Position numbers and translations under genes: made by a program. DNA of 64,000 nt from JAFIFT01 sp020051095. Lineage in GTDB: Bacteria > Pseudomonadota > Gammaproteobacteria > Legionellales > Legionellaceae. The notes beneath the pieces are model-generated. The model had not been told where the DNA came from and made no database searches. It was given only the letters and a program-made list of their open reading frames with translations. The stretch covers positions 1-64,000 of the forward strand of contig NZ_CAXMZT010000003.1 in assembly GCF_964199965.1 (NCBI RefSeq), given 5' to 3'. Below are positions 26,953-35,800 of this stretch, piece by piece. The stretch's first letter is position 1; each line of letters opens with the position of its first letter.

Positions 26953-27327
26953 TCATCGGTTTTCTATCAACTTATAAAACACATTTGCCGCTTGGCTCAA
27001 AATAACTGCTGTATGCTTTTGCAATTTTGGAATGGCAAATAAGTCAGCCCAATATTGGGGTGTCATATTCATTAATATGGCACCATTTTCATTTTTTTCA
27101 ACTGCTTGAGCCATCCACTCGGCCGCGGCAATCAGATAAGGATTGCCTTGTACTTTGTAGCGAATGGTGCGAAGGGTACCGGTTGGACCATAATCCACAT
27201 AAAAATCAATCCGTTGGTGGCCCGTCGCATCAACAAATTGAGCCATCTTATCCATCGCAGGTTGATTATCAACCCACGCATGGACTGGATTAAAAAATAA
27301 GCTGAGCACCAAATCGTTATAGGTCAT
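26953..27327 (-). CDS. IscU/NifU-N-like protein lacking cluster cysteines
   Basis: 124 residues from the ATG at 27327, which overlaps the iscS stop in an ATGA; the frame extends 13 codons further upstream inside iscS. The layout follows IscU: YNDLVLSLFFNPVHA (cf. YSEKVxDHYENPRNV), RYKVQGNPYLIAAAEWMAQ (cf. FKTYGCGSAIASSSLVTEW), and AIPKLQKHTAVILSQAA (cf. ELPPVKIHCSILAEDA). All three ligand Cys positions are replaced (His/Gln-, Asn- and Thr-type residues), and the protein has no Cys at all. It cannot act as a classical scaffold; it may regulate or couple IscS and the IscA-like protein. Confidence 0.75.
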   Translation of the reverse strand: MTYNDLVLSLFFNPVHAWVDNQPAMDKMAQFVDATGHQRIDFYVDYGPTGTLRTIRYKVQGNPYLIAAAEWMAQAVEKNENGAILMNMTPQYWADLFAIPKLQKHTAVILSQAANVFYKLIENR

Positions 27328-28484
27328 GAAGGAGCCATCGCCTGAAGCTTTTGAATTTGTTGGCAAATAATTTGGCAGATTCTATCCGCATCAGACTGGG
27401 TGGTAAAACGGCCAATGGATAACCGGATAGAAGAATAAGCCGCTTCATCATCTAAGCCAATGGCTTTTAATACATACGATGGCTGTTGGCTAGACGAAGA
27501 GCACGCTGAGGTTGTCGAAACAGCCAATTCTCGTAATGCTAAGGTAAGGCTTGCATTATCAATACCAGCAAACAAAATATTTAAATTCGAGGGAATCCGT
27601 TGCTGCAAATCGCCATTGATTGACACACGAGGCAATGTTTGAATCGCTTGCCAAATCTGATCACGCATCAATGTTAAGCGTTGATGCTCTGACTCTCGCA
27701 TGGATTCCGCCAATTTAAGCGCCTCCGCCATGCCGACGATCTGATGCGTTGCCAACGTTCCTGAACGCATGCCACCTTCATGACCACCGCCAAATGACAT
27801 GGCTTGTAGTCGAATTCTCGGATGATGCTGAACATACAGTGCACCGATTCCCTTGGGGCCATAGAATTTATGGGCGCATAAAGACATCAAACCCACTTTC
27901 ATTTTGTTGACATCAATCGCTAATTTTCCAGCGCTTTGCGCAGCATCCACATGAAATACAATACCCCGATCCGCGAGTATTTCCCCTATCGCCCCAATAT
28001 TTTGGATGGTGCCTATTTCATTGTTGACATGCATTATCGACACTAAAATGGTGTCATCGCGCAGTGCTTTTTCCAATTGGGTTAAATCCAAAAGGCCGCT
28101 AGCTTCAGGGGTTAACCAGGTGACGTCAAATCCTTCCTTTTCCAATTGCTTAAAACTATCAATGACTGCTTTATGCTCGGTTACCATGGTAATCACGTGT
28201 TTGCCTTTATTTTGGTAAAAACGCGCTGCACCTAAAATTGCCAAATTATCCGCTTCGGTTGCACCCGAGGTAAACACGATATCTTCCGCACTCGCACCGA
28301 TCACATGAGCGATGTCTTCACGTGCCTTTGCCACCGCCATAGCTGCCATTTTGCCATAAACATGCGTCGAAGAAGCCGGGTTGCCATAACAACTAGTTGG
28401 CCCCATGTATTGCAGCATAGCATCCACCACTTTCGGGTCAATTGGGGTTGTTGCCATGTAATCGAGATAAATTGGCATGGTCAT
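27324..28484 (-). CDS. iscS: Cysteine desulfurase (IscS-like)
   Basis: 386 residues, group I length. N-terminus IYLDYMATTPIDPKVVDAML, then FTSGATEADNLAILG, the PLP-binding HKFYGPKGIGALYV with Lys, and the mobile active-site loop TTSACSSSSQQPSYVLKAIG with the catalytic Cys. It pulls sulfur from cysteine for Fe-S clusters and tRNA thiolation. AAAGGAGT precedes the start. It is 34 bases downstream of trmJ and is followed directly by the IscU-like gene. No iscR, hscA/hscB or fdx is nearby. Confidence 0.95.
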   Translation of the reverse strand: MTMPIYLDYMATTPIDPKVVDAMLQYMGPTSCYGNPASSTHVYGKMAAMAVAKAREDIAHVIGASAEDIVFTSGATEADNLAILGAARFYQNKGKHVITMVTEHKAVIDSFKQLEKEGFDVTWLTPEASGLLDLTQLEKALRDDTILVSIMHVNNEIGTIQNIGAIGEILADRGIVFHVDAAQSAGKLAIDVNKMKVGLMSLCAHKFYGPKGIGALYVQHHPRIRLQAMSFGGGHEGGMRSGTLATHQIVGMAEALKLAESMRESEHQRLTLMRDQIWQAIQTLPRVSINGDLQQRIPSNLNILFAGIDNASLTLALRELAVSTTSACSSSSQQPSYVLKAIGLDDEAAYSSIRLSIGRFTTQSDADRICQIICQQIQKLQAMAPS

Positions 28485-28518
28485 TGTTCGATAAACTCCT
28501 TTACTAGAATTTTTTGTA

Positions 28519-29253
28519 TCAGTTTTTAGGGGTGTTCTCTAGATTTTTATTCGTTTCTGTTAAAAATCCACGTAATAAATTCACTTCTCGCCGTTCTAAG
28601 CTAAATCGATTGAGTAATCGACGAATGCGCTGAGGTAGCTTTCCAGGACTATTCGGGTGTAAAAATTGCACCCGGATCATGGTCTCCAATAAATGTTCAT
28701 ATAACCCTTCAACTTCTTCCGCGCTAGCTTTCTCTTCCACTTGTGTGTGAGTAATCGCACTCGGGGATAAGATTGCCTGTCGCATTTCATAGCAGATGAT
28801 TTGCACTGCCATGGCTAAATTCAAGGAAGCATACGCTGGATTGGCTGGAATTTGAATATGAAAGTGCGCATGTAACAACTCTTCATTGGTCAAACCAGCG
28901 TGTTCTCGACCAAAAACTACCGCTATTTGGCAACTATCGTCTTGTTCGGCACTAAATTGCCCGGCCTGAGCGGGTAATAACCCTGGCAAATCCAAATCTC
29001 TTGGTCTCGCACTGGTAGCTAATACCCAGTGACAGCCAGACAACGCCTCAGACAACGACTCAACAACCGTGGCTTGTTGCAAAATATCGTCTGCCCCTGA
29101 AGCCAACTCATTGGCTTGGCTATGGGGGAAATGCTTTGGCGAAACAAGATATAACTGTGATAAACCCATCGTTTTCATCGCACGCGCAGTGGAGCCTATA
29201 TTTCCCGGATGCGTGGTCGCTACCAAAACGATGCGTATTTGACTGAGTTTCAT
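28519..29253 (-). CDS. trmJ: tRNA (cytidine/uridine-2'-O-)-methyltransferase TrmJ
   Basis: 244 residues. SPOUT-fold signatures are IVLVATTHPGNIGSTARAMK, VVFGREHAGLTNEEL and IPANPAYASLNLAMAVQII. TrmJ methylates ribose 2'-O of nucleotide 32 in several tRNAs. In many gammaproteobacteria it sits just upstream of iscR-iscS; here it precedes iscS directly. It is divergent from suhB, with a repeat element between them. Confidence 0.93.
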   Translation of the reverse strand: MKLSQIRIVLVATTHPGNIGSTARAMKTMGLSQLYLVSPKHFPHSQANELASGADDILQQATVVESLSEALSGCHWVLATSARPRDLDLPGLLPAQAGQFSAEQDDSCQIAVVFGREHAGLTNEELLHAHFHIQIPANPAYASLNLAMAVQIICYEMRQAILSPSAITHTQVEEKASAEEVEGLYEHLLETMIRVQFLHPNSPGKLPQRIRRLLNRFSLERREVNLLRGFLTETNKNLENTPKN

Positions 29254-29344
29254 GGTTAATGGTCACTGTCTAAAGGAGGACTATTATAACTGAGAAACCG
29301 TCGTTCATGAAGGTTTGGTCTTAACCGACAATGCCATCCTTAAA

Positions 29345-29523
29345 CTACGTGCCCGTGCCCAGCGAAGCGGTGCCCGTGCCCGTGCCCGATTTTTTGCATG
29401 TAAAACTCTTAGAAGTGCAGATAATCTATGTTTTGGGTATTTGTTAAAAAAATAGTACTCCCCTCCATACTAAATCTCTCGGGCACGGGCACCGCTTCGC
29501 TGGGCACGGGCACGGGCACGTAT
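29345..29523. repeat. GC-rich inverted-arm element (family A variant, GCCCGT arms)
   Basis: Left arm 29345-29388 (ACGTGCCCGTGCCCAGCGAA, then GCGGTGCCCGTGCC and CGTGCCCGA) and right arm 29478-29523 (exact inverted counterpart including the AGCGAAGCGG core) flank a roughly 90-base AT-rich centre. It occupies much of the 380-base gap between trmJ and suhB. Its layout parallels family A but with GCCCGT in place of GTTACC units. A short remnant is at 56028. Confidence 0.8.
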
Positions 29524-29597
29524 AAGATCAATGCAAGTTATTGTTCTGTACTATGCATTAATCGCTTAAAAACTAGCAATTTAAAGCAACTTGCGTA

Positions 29598-29603
29598 TAT
29601 AAT
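29598..29603 (+). promoter_or_regulatory. Candidate -10 box of suhB
   Basis: TATAAT within TTGCGTATATAATTGC lies 32 bases upstream of the suhB ATG. No good -35 hexamer is visible at 16-18 bases, so this is a tentative call. Confidence 0.4.
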
Positions 29604-29634
29604 TGCACCTTTTATCGATAGGTGAGCTTACCCC

Positions 29635-30423
29635 ATGCATCCTTTGATCAACATTGCCACCACCGCAGCGCGTGCTGCTGGCGATATCATCGTCAGAAAC
29701 ATGGATTCCATTGACCGAATCAAAATCAGCACGAAAGACCAACAGGAATATTTTACGGAAGTGGATATTAAAGCCGAACAGATTATCATTCAGCATATTC
29801 ATAAAGCCTATCCTAATCACGGTATCATCGCGGAAGAAAGTGGGGTTCACAATGAAGAGGCTGAAACGGTTTGGATAATCGACCCTTTAGATGGAACCAC
29901 CAATTATTTGCATGGGTTTCCCTTCTTTTGTGTTTCGATTGCTGTCCGTGTTAAACATCGCATTGAGCATGGTTTAATTTATGACCCACTTCGTGGCGAA
30001 TGCTTTTTTGCCTCGCGCGGTCAAGGGGCACAGATGAATTCTAAACGCATTCGTGTCAACCAAAAAAAGGAAATGAACCAATCACTCTTTGGCGGTGGTT
30101 TTCCTGTCAAATACCCGGCATTAAGCGAACGATTCTTAGCAACAGCCGCCGCACTATTTGGTGATGCCGCTGGCATTCGTCGCACGGGCTCTGCCGCGTT
30201 GGATTTAGCTTATGTGGCTTGTGGGCGACTTGATGGCTATTTTGAGTTTGGCCTGCGTCCCTGGGATATGGCCGCAGGTGCTATAATCATCAAAGAAGCC
30301 GGTGGTTTAGTGGGCGATTTTGCCGGCGGTGAAGATTACTTAAAATCAGGGAATGTGGTGGCTGCCAATCCCAAATTATTTAAAGCGATGATGCAAAAAT
30401 TATCAGCGAAATTAGTGGGTTGA
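29635..30423 (+). CDS. suhB: Inositol-1-monophosphatase family protein SuhB
   Basis: 262 residues. Metal and substrate motifs are TEVDIKAEQIII, GIIAEESG, WIIDPLDGTTNYLHGFPFF and the C-terminal RPWDMAAGAIIIKEAGG. Besides phosphatase activity, E. coli SuhB joins rRNA antitermination complexes; which role holds here cannot be told. AGGTGAG precedes the ATG. Monocistronic. Confidence 0.95.
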   Translation: MHPLINIATTAARAAGDIIVRNMDSIDRIKISTKDQQEYFTEVDIKAEQIIIQHIHKAYPNHGIIAEESGVHNEEAETVWIIDPLDGTTNYLHGFPFFCVSIAVRVKHRIEHGLIYDPLRGECFFASRGQGAQMNSKRIRVNQKKEMNQSLFGGGFPVKYPALSERFLATAAALFGDAAGIRRTGSAALDLAYVACGRLDGYFEFGLRPWDMAAGAIIIKEAGGLVGDFAGGEDYLKSGNVVAANPKLFKAMMQKLSAKLVG

Positions 30424-30436
30424 CGAAGGACATCTA

Positions 30437-30462
30437 ACGCCGACATACCGCGGCTTGTCCAT
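30437..30462. repeat. Family C single arm
   Basis: CGCCGACATACCGCGGCTTG then TCCA matches the family C arm; no inverted partner is visible downstream. Confidence 0.5.
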
Positions 30463-30497
30463 GAATATCCCCCTGTTTTTTTAAATCAGGGCAAAGT

Positions 30498-30697
30498 TGC
30501 CGTCGTTATGACCTTTTATATGGGGCCTGAAAAACGTCCCGAACTAACTTCGCCGTCGCTGCGAGCAACGCGAAGCAGTCCAGAAGATCGATTCGCTCAA
30601 ATAAGAAACAAATTGTGACGTTATTTAAGAGCGAATCGAAGAACCGATCTTTAATTTGAGATCGTTCTGGATTGCTTCGCATACGCTCGTAACGACT
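30498..30697. repeat. Family B element, full-length copy, inverted
   Basis: Read on the minus strand it begins TCGTTACGAGCGTATGCGAA and ends with TTCGGGACGTTTTTCAGG and TATAAAAGG, paralleling the copy at 26290-26490. It and the family C arm fill most of the 444-base gap between suhB and pilV. The remaining 170 bases before pilV are AT-rich and must hold the pil promoter. Confidence 0.75.
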
Positions 30698-30868
30698 AAA
30701 TATCGATAACCTTCCAAAAACTAACACTCTGATTAAATGCACCAATCGGTTCAATATTTTATTCACCTTTGCTCCACCTGGTCATTTTTTAACCATTTTT
30801 GTTTCATTTATTGGCGACTTGATAAATATTGAGCTAATATTATATTAATTAATACATGAAGTGCAATT

Positions 30869-31333
30869 ATGAAGAAGCAACAGGGATTTAGTTTGCTCGA
30901 GGTGCTAATTTCTGTGGTCGTTTTATCAGTAGGCATGCTAGGGATTGCTGCACTTCAAGCAAATGCGATCAAATACAATCAATCAGCACAGCTTCGTGCT
31001 GTCGCCATTACACAAGTTGGTAATATGGCGGATCGAATGCTTGCAAATAGCGCTGGCATACAAGCTGGCGCCTACGATAATATCACAGGCATCCCCTCTA
31101 ATCCCTCCTGCACTGTTTGCACAAGCGCTGAAGTAGCCCAACGCGATGCCTATGAATGGAATACCATTAATGGCCAACTATTACCAAATGGCCAAGGAAC
31201 TGTGACCCGTAACGGCACGCTACTGCTCATTACCATGCGATGGGATAATAGTCGCACAGGCGCTACTGGCCTAAATTGTGGTGGAGACCCTACTGTCGAT
31301 CTGACCTGCCTATCCGTGGAGGTGCAATTATGA
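30869..31333 (+). CDS. pilV: Type IV pilus minor pilin PilV
   Basis: 154 residues. The class III prepilin leader KKQQG/FSLLEVLISVVVLSVGMLG shows the PilD cleavage site G/F with Glu at +5 and the hydrophobic N-terminal helix. The rest resembles PilV: LQANAIKYNQSAQLRAVAIT and a C-terminal CLSVEVQL. It helps prime pilus assembly at the inner membrane. First gene of pilV-pilW-pilX-pilY1; its stop overlaps pilW. Confidence 0.92.
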   Translation: MKKQQGFSLLEVLISVVVLSVGMLGIAALQANAIKYNQSAQLRAVAITQVGNMADRMLANSAGIQAGAYDNITGIPSNPSCTVCTSAEVAQRDAYEWNTINGQLLPNGQGTVTRNGTLLLITMRWDNSRTGATGLNCGGDPTVDLTCLSVEVQL

Positions 31334-32331
31334 TGAAGCTTAAGGGGTTTACCATTGTCGAGATGATGATTGCAATTTCCTTAGGCGCCTTATTAATTGC
31401 GAGTGTCAGTGCCATTTATGTCAGCAATAAAACCACCTATATTGTCCAGCAAGCGTTAGCAAGACTTCAAGAAAATGGTCGATTTGCCGCGTTCTCCATC
31501 GCTCGCGAACTGCGGATGGCAGGCTACAGTGGCTGCGCCAATCTCAATAATATCGTGGTGACCAATTTAACCGGCAATGCGATTGTGTATAATTTCGATA
31601 GGCCCATTGAAGGGTTTGAAGGATCGGGGGGAACCTTTGACCCGGTGTTGCCCGCCAACTTAACCGGGTTACCAATTGATAATTCCGATGTTTTAGTCAT
31701 ACGCAGTGGTTCAAGCACAGGCGTTCAACTGAGCGCGCCGATGGCTCAGCCCGATGAAGCCATTACCGTTTATGACCGACTCACCATTAATGCTGATACC
31801 GCCATGCTGATAACCGACTGTTCCATTGGCGATGTGTTTATTGCCAGTGCGGGGTCAAACAACACAAACATTACACATTCAACCACTACCAACTCCTCCG
31901 ATAATCTCAGTATTGCCTATGGCACCAATGCCAATGTGATGATTTTTAATTATTTTGCCTATTTTGTGGCGGATACCGGTCGACTCAACGAGGCCAACCA
32001 ACCAATTACCGCATTAATTCGGGTAGATAAAGATGGAAATCAATTAGAAATTGCCGAAGGCGTTGAACAAATGCAAATCATTTATGGCATCGACACCGAC
32101 GGGGATAACACCACCGACTCGTTCATGACCGCATCCCAAGTGGAAGCGTCTAACAATTGGAGCAATGTGCTCAGTGCCCAAATCCGCCTTCTGATGGCCA
32201 CCTCTGAAGAAATCAATGATAAACCGGTCAGTTATACGTTTAATAACACCACGATCACACCAACGGACCATAAGCTTAGGAAAGAATGGGATTTGTTTGT
32301 CACCTTTAGAAACAGGGGGATGCCAACATGA
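31330..32331 (+). CDS. pilW: Type IV pilus minor pilin PilW
   Basis: 333 residues from ATGATG at 31330, behind GGAGGTGCAATT. The prepilin leader MMKLKG/FTIVEMMIAISLGALL has Glu at +5. The size and C-terminal region (LRKEWDLFVTFRNRG) fit PilW, one of the minor pilins at the tip/priming complex. It overlaps pilV by 4 bases and pilX by 4 bases. Confidence 0.92.
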   Translation: MMKLKGFTIVEMMIAISLGALLIASVSAIYVSNKTTYIVQQALARLQENGRFAAFSIARELRMAGYSGCANLNNIVVTNLTGNAIVYNFDRPIEGFEGSGGTFDPVLPANLTGLPIDNSDVLVIRSGSSTGVQLSAPMAQPDEAITVYDRLTINADTAMLITDCSIGDVFIASAGSNNTNITHSTTTNSSDNLSIAYGTNANVMIFNYFAYFVADTGRLNEANQPITALIRVDKDGNQLEIAEGVEQMQIIYGIDTDGDNTTDSFMTASQVEASNNWSNVLSAQIRLLMATSEEINDKPVSYTFNNTTITPTDHKLRKEWDLFVTFRNRGMPT

Positions 32332-32837
32332 TTAAGCAATCTGGGGCGACGCTACCCATTGCCCTTATTTTATTATTTGTCACCACCCTGTTGGCTGTCA
32401 GCACCATCCAAACGACGCAAATGCAAGAGAAGATGTCTGCTAATCTTCAGGATAAAGAAATTTCATTTATGGCTGCCGAATCGGCACTAGCCGCAGGTGA
32501 AGCTTGGCTAATAGGCTTAGCGACCCTGCCCACACCCGCCCCATCTTGCCAAAGCTTTCCTTGTGTGATGGACCGAATTGATAACAGTGATTTTGCTAAT
32601 GCGTCTGATACCTGGTGGCAAGCAAATTCAGCGGCCTATTCAACCTCTTTAAGCAACGTATACACAGCACCACGCTATCTCATCGAATTTATCCAATTTG
32701 TCCCAGACTCGCCAGTGATCGGTCAGTCATCTGGGCAAATTCCCGGGGTTTATTACTATCAAGTGACGGCCAAAGGAACGGGCAGCACCAATGAAGCGGA
32801 AACGGTCTTACAAACGACCGTTGCCAGGAGGTTTTAA
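32328..32837 (+). CDS. pilX: Type IV pilus minor pilin PilX
   Basis: 169 residues. N-terminus MIKQSG/ATLPIALILLFV is a PilX-type leader (no Glu at +5, as is usual for PilX). QMQEKMSANLQDKEISFMAAESALAAGE is the conserved helix region (given here in shortened form: EKMSANLQDKEISFMAAESA). It belongs to the priming complex with PilV, PilW and PilY1. pilY1 begins two bases after its stop. Confidence 0.92.
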   Translation: MIKQSGATLPIALILLFVTTLLAVSTIQTTQMQEKMSANLQDKEISFMAAESALAAGEAWLIGLATLPTPAPSCQSFPCVMDRIDNSDFANASDTWWQANSAAYSTSLSNVYTAPRYLIEFIQFVPDSPVIGQSSGQIPGVYYYQVTAKGTGSTNEAETVLQTTVARRF

Positions 32838-32839
32838 GG

Positions 32840-35800
32840 ATGAAAAGATGGTTCGCTTTATTATTGTTTAGTTTGAGTATCAGCGTACAAGCGGCGCCCA
32901 TTAGTATTTCTCAACAGCCTTTATTCATTACCCAAAATGTTCCGCCATTAACCATGCTCATTATCGAGCGAGACCACAAGCTTTATTTTGAGGCCTACAA
33001 CGATGCCAGCGACATCGATGGGGATGGGCAAATTGATTTCCGTTATAAACCCAATTTTGATTACTTAGGTTATTTTGATAGCTATAAATGCTATCAATAC
33101 AGCGACAGTGATCAATATTTTTACCCAGTGAGTGTCACTGCCAACAAGACCTGTAGCGGTGCTTGGAGTGGTAATTTCTTAAACTACATCACCACCGCGC
33201 GCATCGATGCCATTCGTAAAATTTTATATGGCGGCTATCGAGCTATCGATAACACCAACTTTACTGTGTTGCAACGCTCCTATATTCCCCAGGAAGGGCA
33301 CAGTTGGGGGAAGGAATATAGTAGCTCCGGCGTGGATGGGTATAATATTAGTGACTATACCCCCTTTAGTGCCCCTTCAGCCAATACCTATCACTTATTT
33401 GCCAATACCACCTTGAGAAATTCTGGTTCAGGAGAGCCGTTAATGCGGGTTGCCTTAAGCCAACCTTATCGTATTTGGCAATGGGTGAGTATTGAAAGAC
33501 CGGTGGCAGGCAGCCAAGTTGTTAATGACAGCAATACCCGCGTAAACTTAACCATTTACAAAGATTATGTCGTTCGCGTGGTCGTTTGCGATAATAGTGT
33601 CGGCTTAGAACCAAACTGCCAACCCTACCCTAACGGTGAACATAAGCCCGTTGGTCTTCTGCAAGAGTTTGGTGAAAATGATGCCATGATGTTTGGTTTA
33701 ATCACCGGCAGCTATGAAAATAATTTGAATGGTGGTGTGGTGCGCAAAAACATCAGCTCGATAACCGATGAAATCGATGCCAATACCGGGCAATTTACCA
33801 CCGTGGTTGGCATTATCGCTACCTTAAATAAATTCACCACGCCCACTAGTCTATTTCAGACAGATTACAGCTACACCTGTGGTTGGATAACAACCCGGGA
33901 TATTGGTAACGGTGAGTGTGAAATGTGGGGCGCCCCCTTAGCAGAAATGATGTATGAAGCAGTGCGCTATTTTGCCGGAAAAGGGGGACCAACCAGTGGG
34001 TTTAGTTATAGTGGTGGTGTGGATGGTGCCCTAGGCTTACCGCAACCAGGCTGGGTGGATCCTTATAGCCAATATGAATATTGCGCCAAAGCCAATATGC
34101 TCGTTATCAATGATTTGTATCCAAATTATGACGGAGCCAGTGTTCCCGGGAGTGCCTTTGGCAGCTTTTCAGGCGATTTATCCAACTTAAATGTGTCGAC
34201 CTTATCCAACACCATTTTTACGGGCGAAGGGTATAGCTCTGTCTTAGCGTTTATTGGTCAATCAGGTGGTGTAAACGATGGTTCGCCAACTCCTAAAACG
34301 GTGACGGGGTTTAGCAATATCCGCGGATTAGCGCCTCATGAAACCAATTCGTTAGGTACCTACTATAGTGCTGCCATTGCTTATTATGCCTGGATTACTG
34401 ATGTTAATGCAGTGGAAGAAATGCAAAATATCAAATCGTTTATGGTGGGCCTGCCTTCGCCGTTACCAGAGTTTCGCTTCCAGGTTGGCAATCAAACGAT
34501 AACCGTGGTTCCTTTTGGTCGCTCCGTGGGTCCTGAGCCAACGACCAATCCACCAGCTCAATTCACTGTTTATAAAGCACCTGATAAGTATCAACCGGTG
34601 AATAACATTGTCGATTTCTATATCACAGAATATACGTCAACGCGTGCGGTATTCCGCATCAATTTTGAAGACGTGCAACAAGGGGCAGACTTTGATATGG
34701 ATGCGATTGTTATTTACACCATTGAGGTCATTAACAACAGTCAGCTTCAAGTCACGGTCACCTCGGAGTATGCTGCCGGGGGTATTATCCAGCATATGGG
34801 TTTTGTAATTTCAGGAAGCACCGAGGATGGCTTATACTTGGTTGTTCGTGATGTTGATACCAGTGCAGCAAACGATGTCGCTTATTACTTAGATTATACT
34901 CCTGCTCCTCTCCCTACAAATAGCCCCCCTTTTACAAAAACATTCACCCCTTCCGCAAACCCCAGTGCCATATTTTTTAACTCCCCCTTATGGTATGCAG
35001 CCAAATGGGGCGGATTTACCGACAGTAATGGCGATGACACGCCCGATGTACAAAAAGAGTGGGATGTGAATAATGACGGGGTTCCTGATAATTTCTTCCA
35101 AGTCATAAGCCCCACCCAATTACAAGAACAATTATTAAAAGCGTTTAACCTCATTTTAGACCGAACTGGTTCGTTTTCATCGGCCGCATTAAGCAGTGGA
35201 TTTTTATCAACCAACAGTTATGTCTATCAAGCATTTTTTGAAACCAAACAATGGAGCGGCTTTTTATTAGCCTTTAAAATTGACCCAAGCACAGGCGATA
35301 TTTTAACCAATGGCTCTTCCACCAATGGTGCCGAATGGGATGCATCCAAAACCCTTGATCAACAAAACTTTAATACCGGCCGTCGCATTGTGACCATTAA
35401 ACCAAGCTCCGGTGTGGGCATCCCCTTTCGCTGGCCCACCGATCCAAGCAATCCTTCCAGCAGTGAATTGGATATCAGCCAAATTACCCTGCTCAATTTA
35501 AGCCCCACAACTGCCCTTGATGATAATCAGGGCAGTAATCGACTAAATTACTTACGCGGTGATCGCAGTAACGAAGAAGACAATGGCGGACTTTTCCGCA
35601 ATCGCAAGTCCGTTTTGGGGGATATCATTGATTCAGCACCCGTCCCCGTTGGCCCCCCTAATGCCCCCTACCCCGATGTGTGGCCTAATGGCGCGGCTGA
35701 AAATGGGGTGACCTATTCAAGCTTCAAACAAACCTATGCAAATCGAATTTCCATGATTTATCTGGGGGCCAATGATGGCATTATGCATGGCTTTGATGCC

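Noticed and set aside
29428..29625. 65-codon open frame between trmJ and suhB
   Set aside because: It reads through the GC-rich inverted arm (GTGTASLGTGTGT peptide) and has no start signal.
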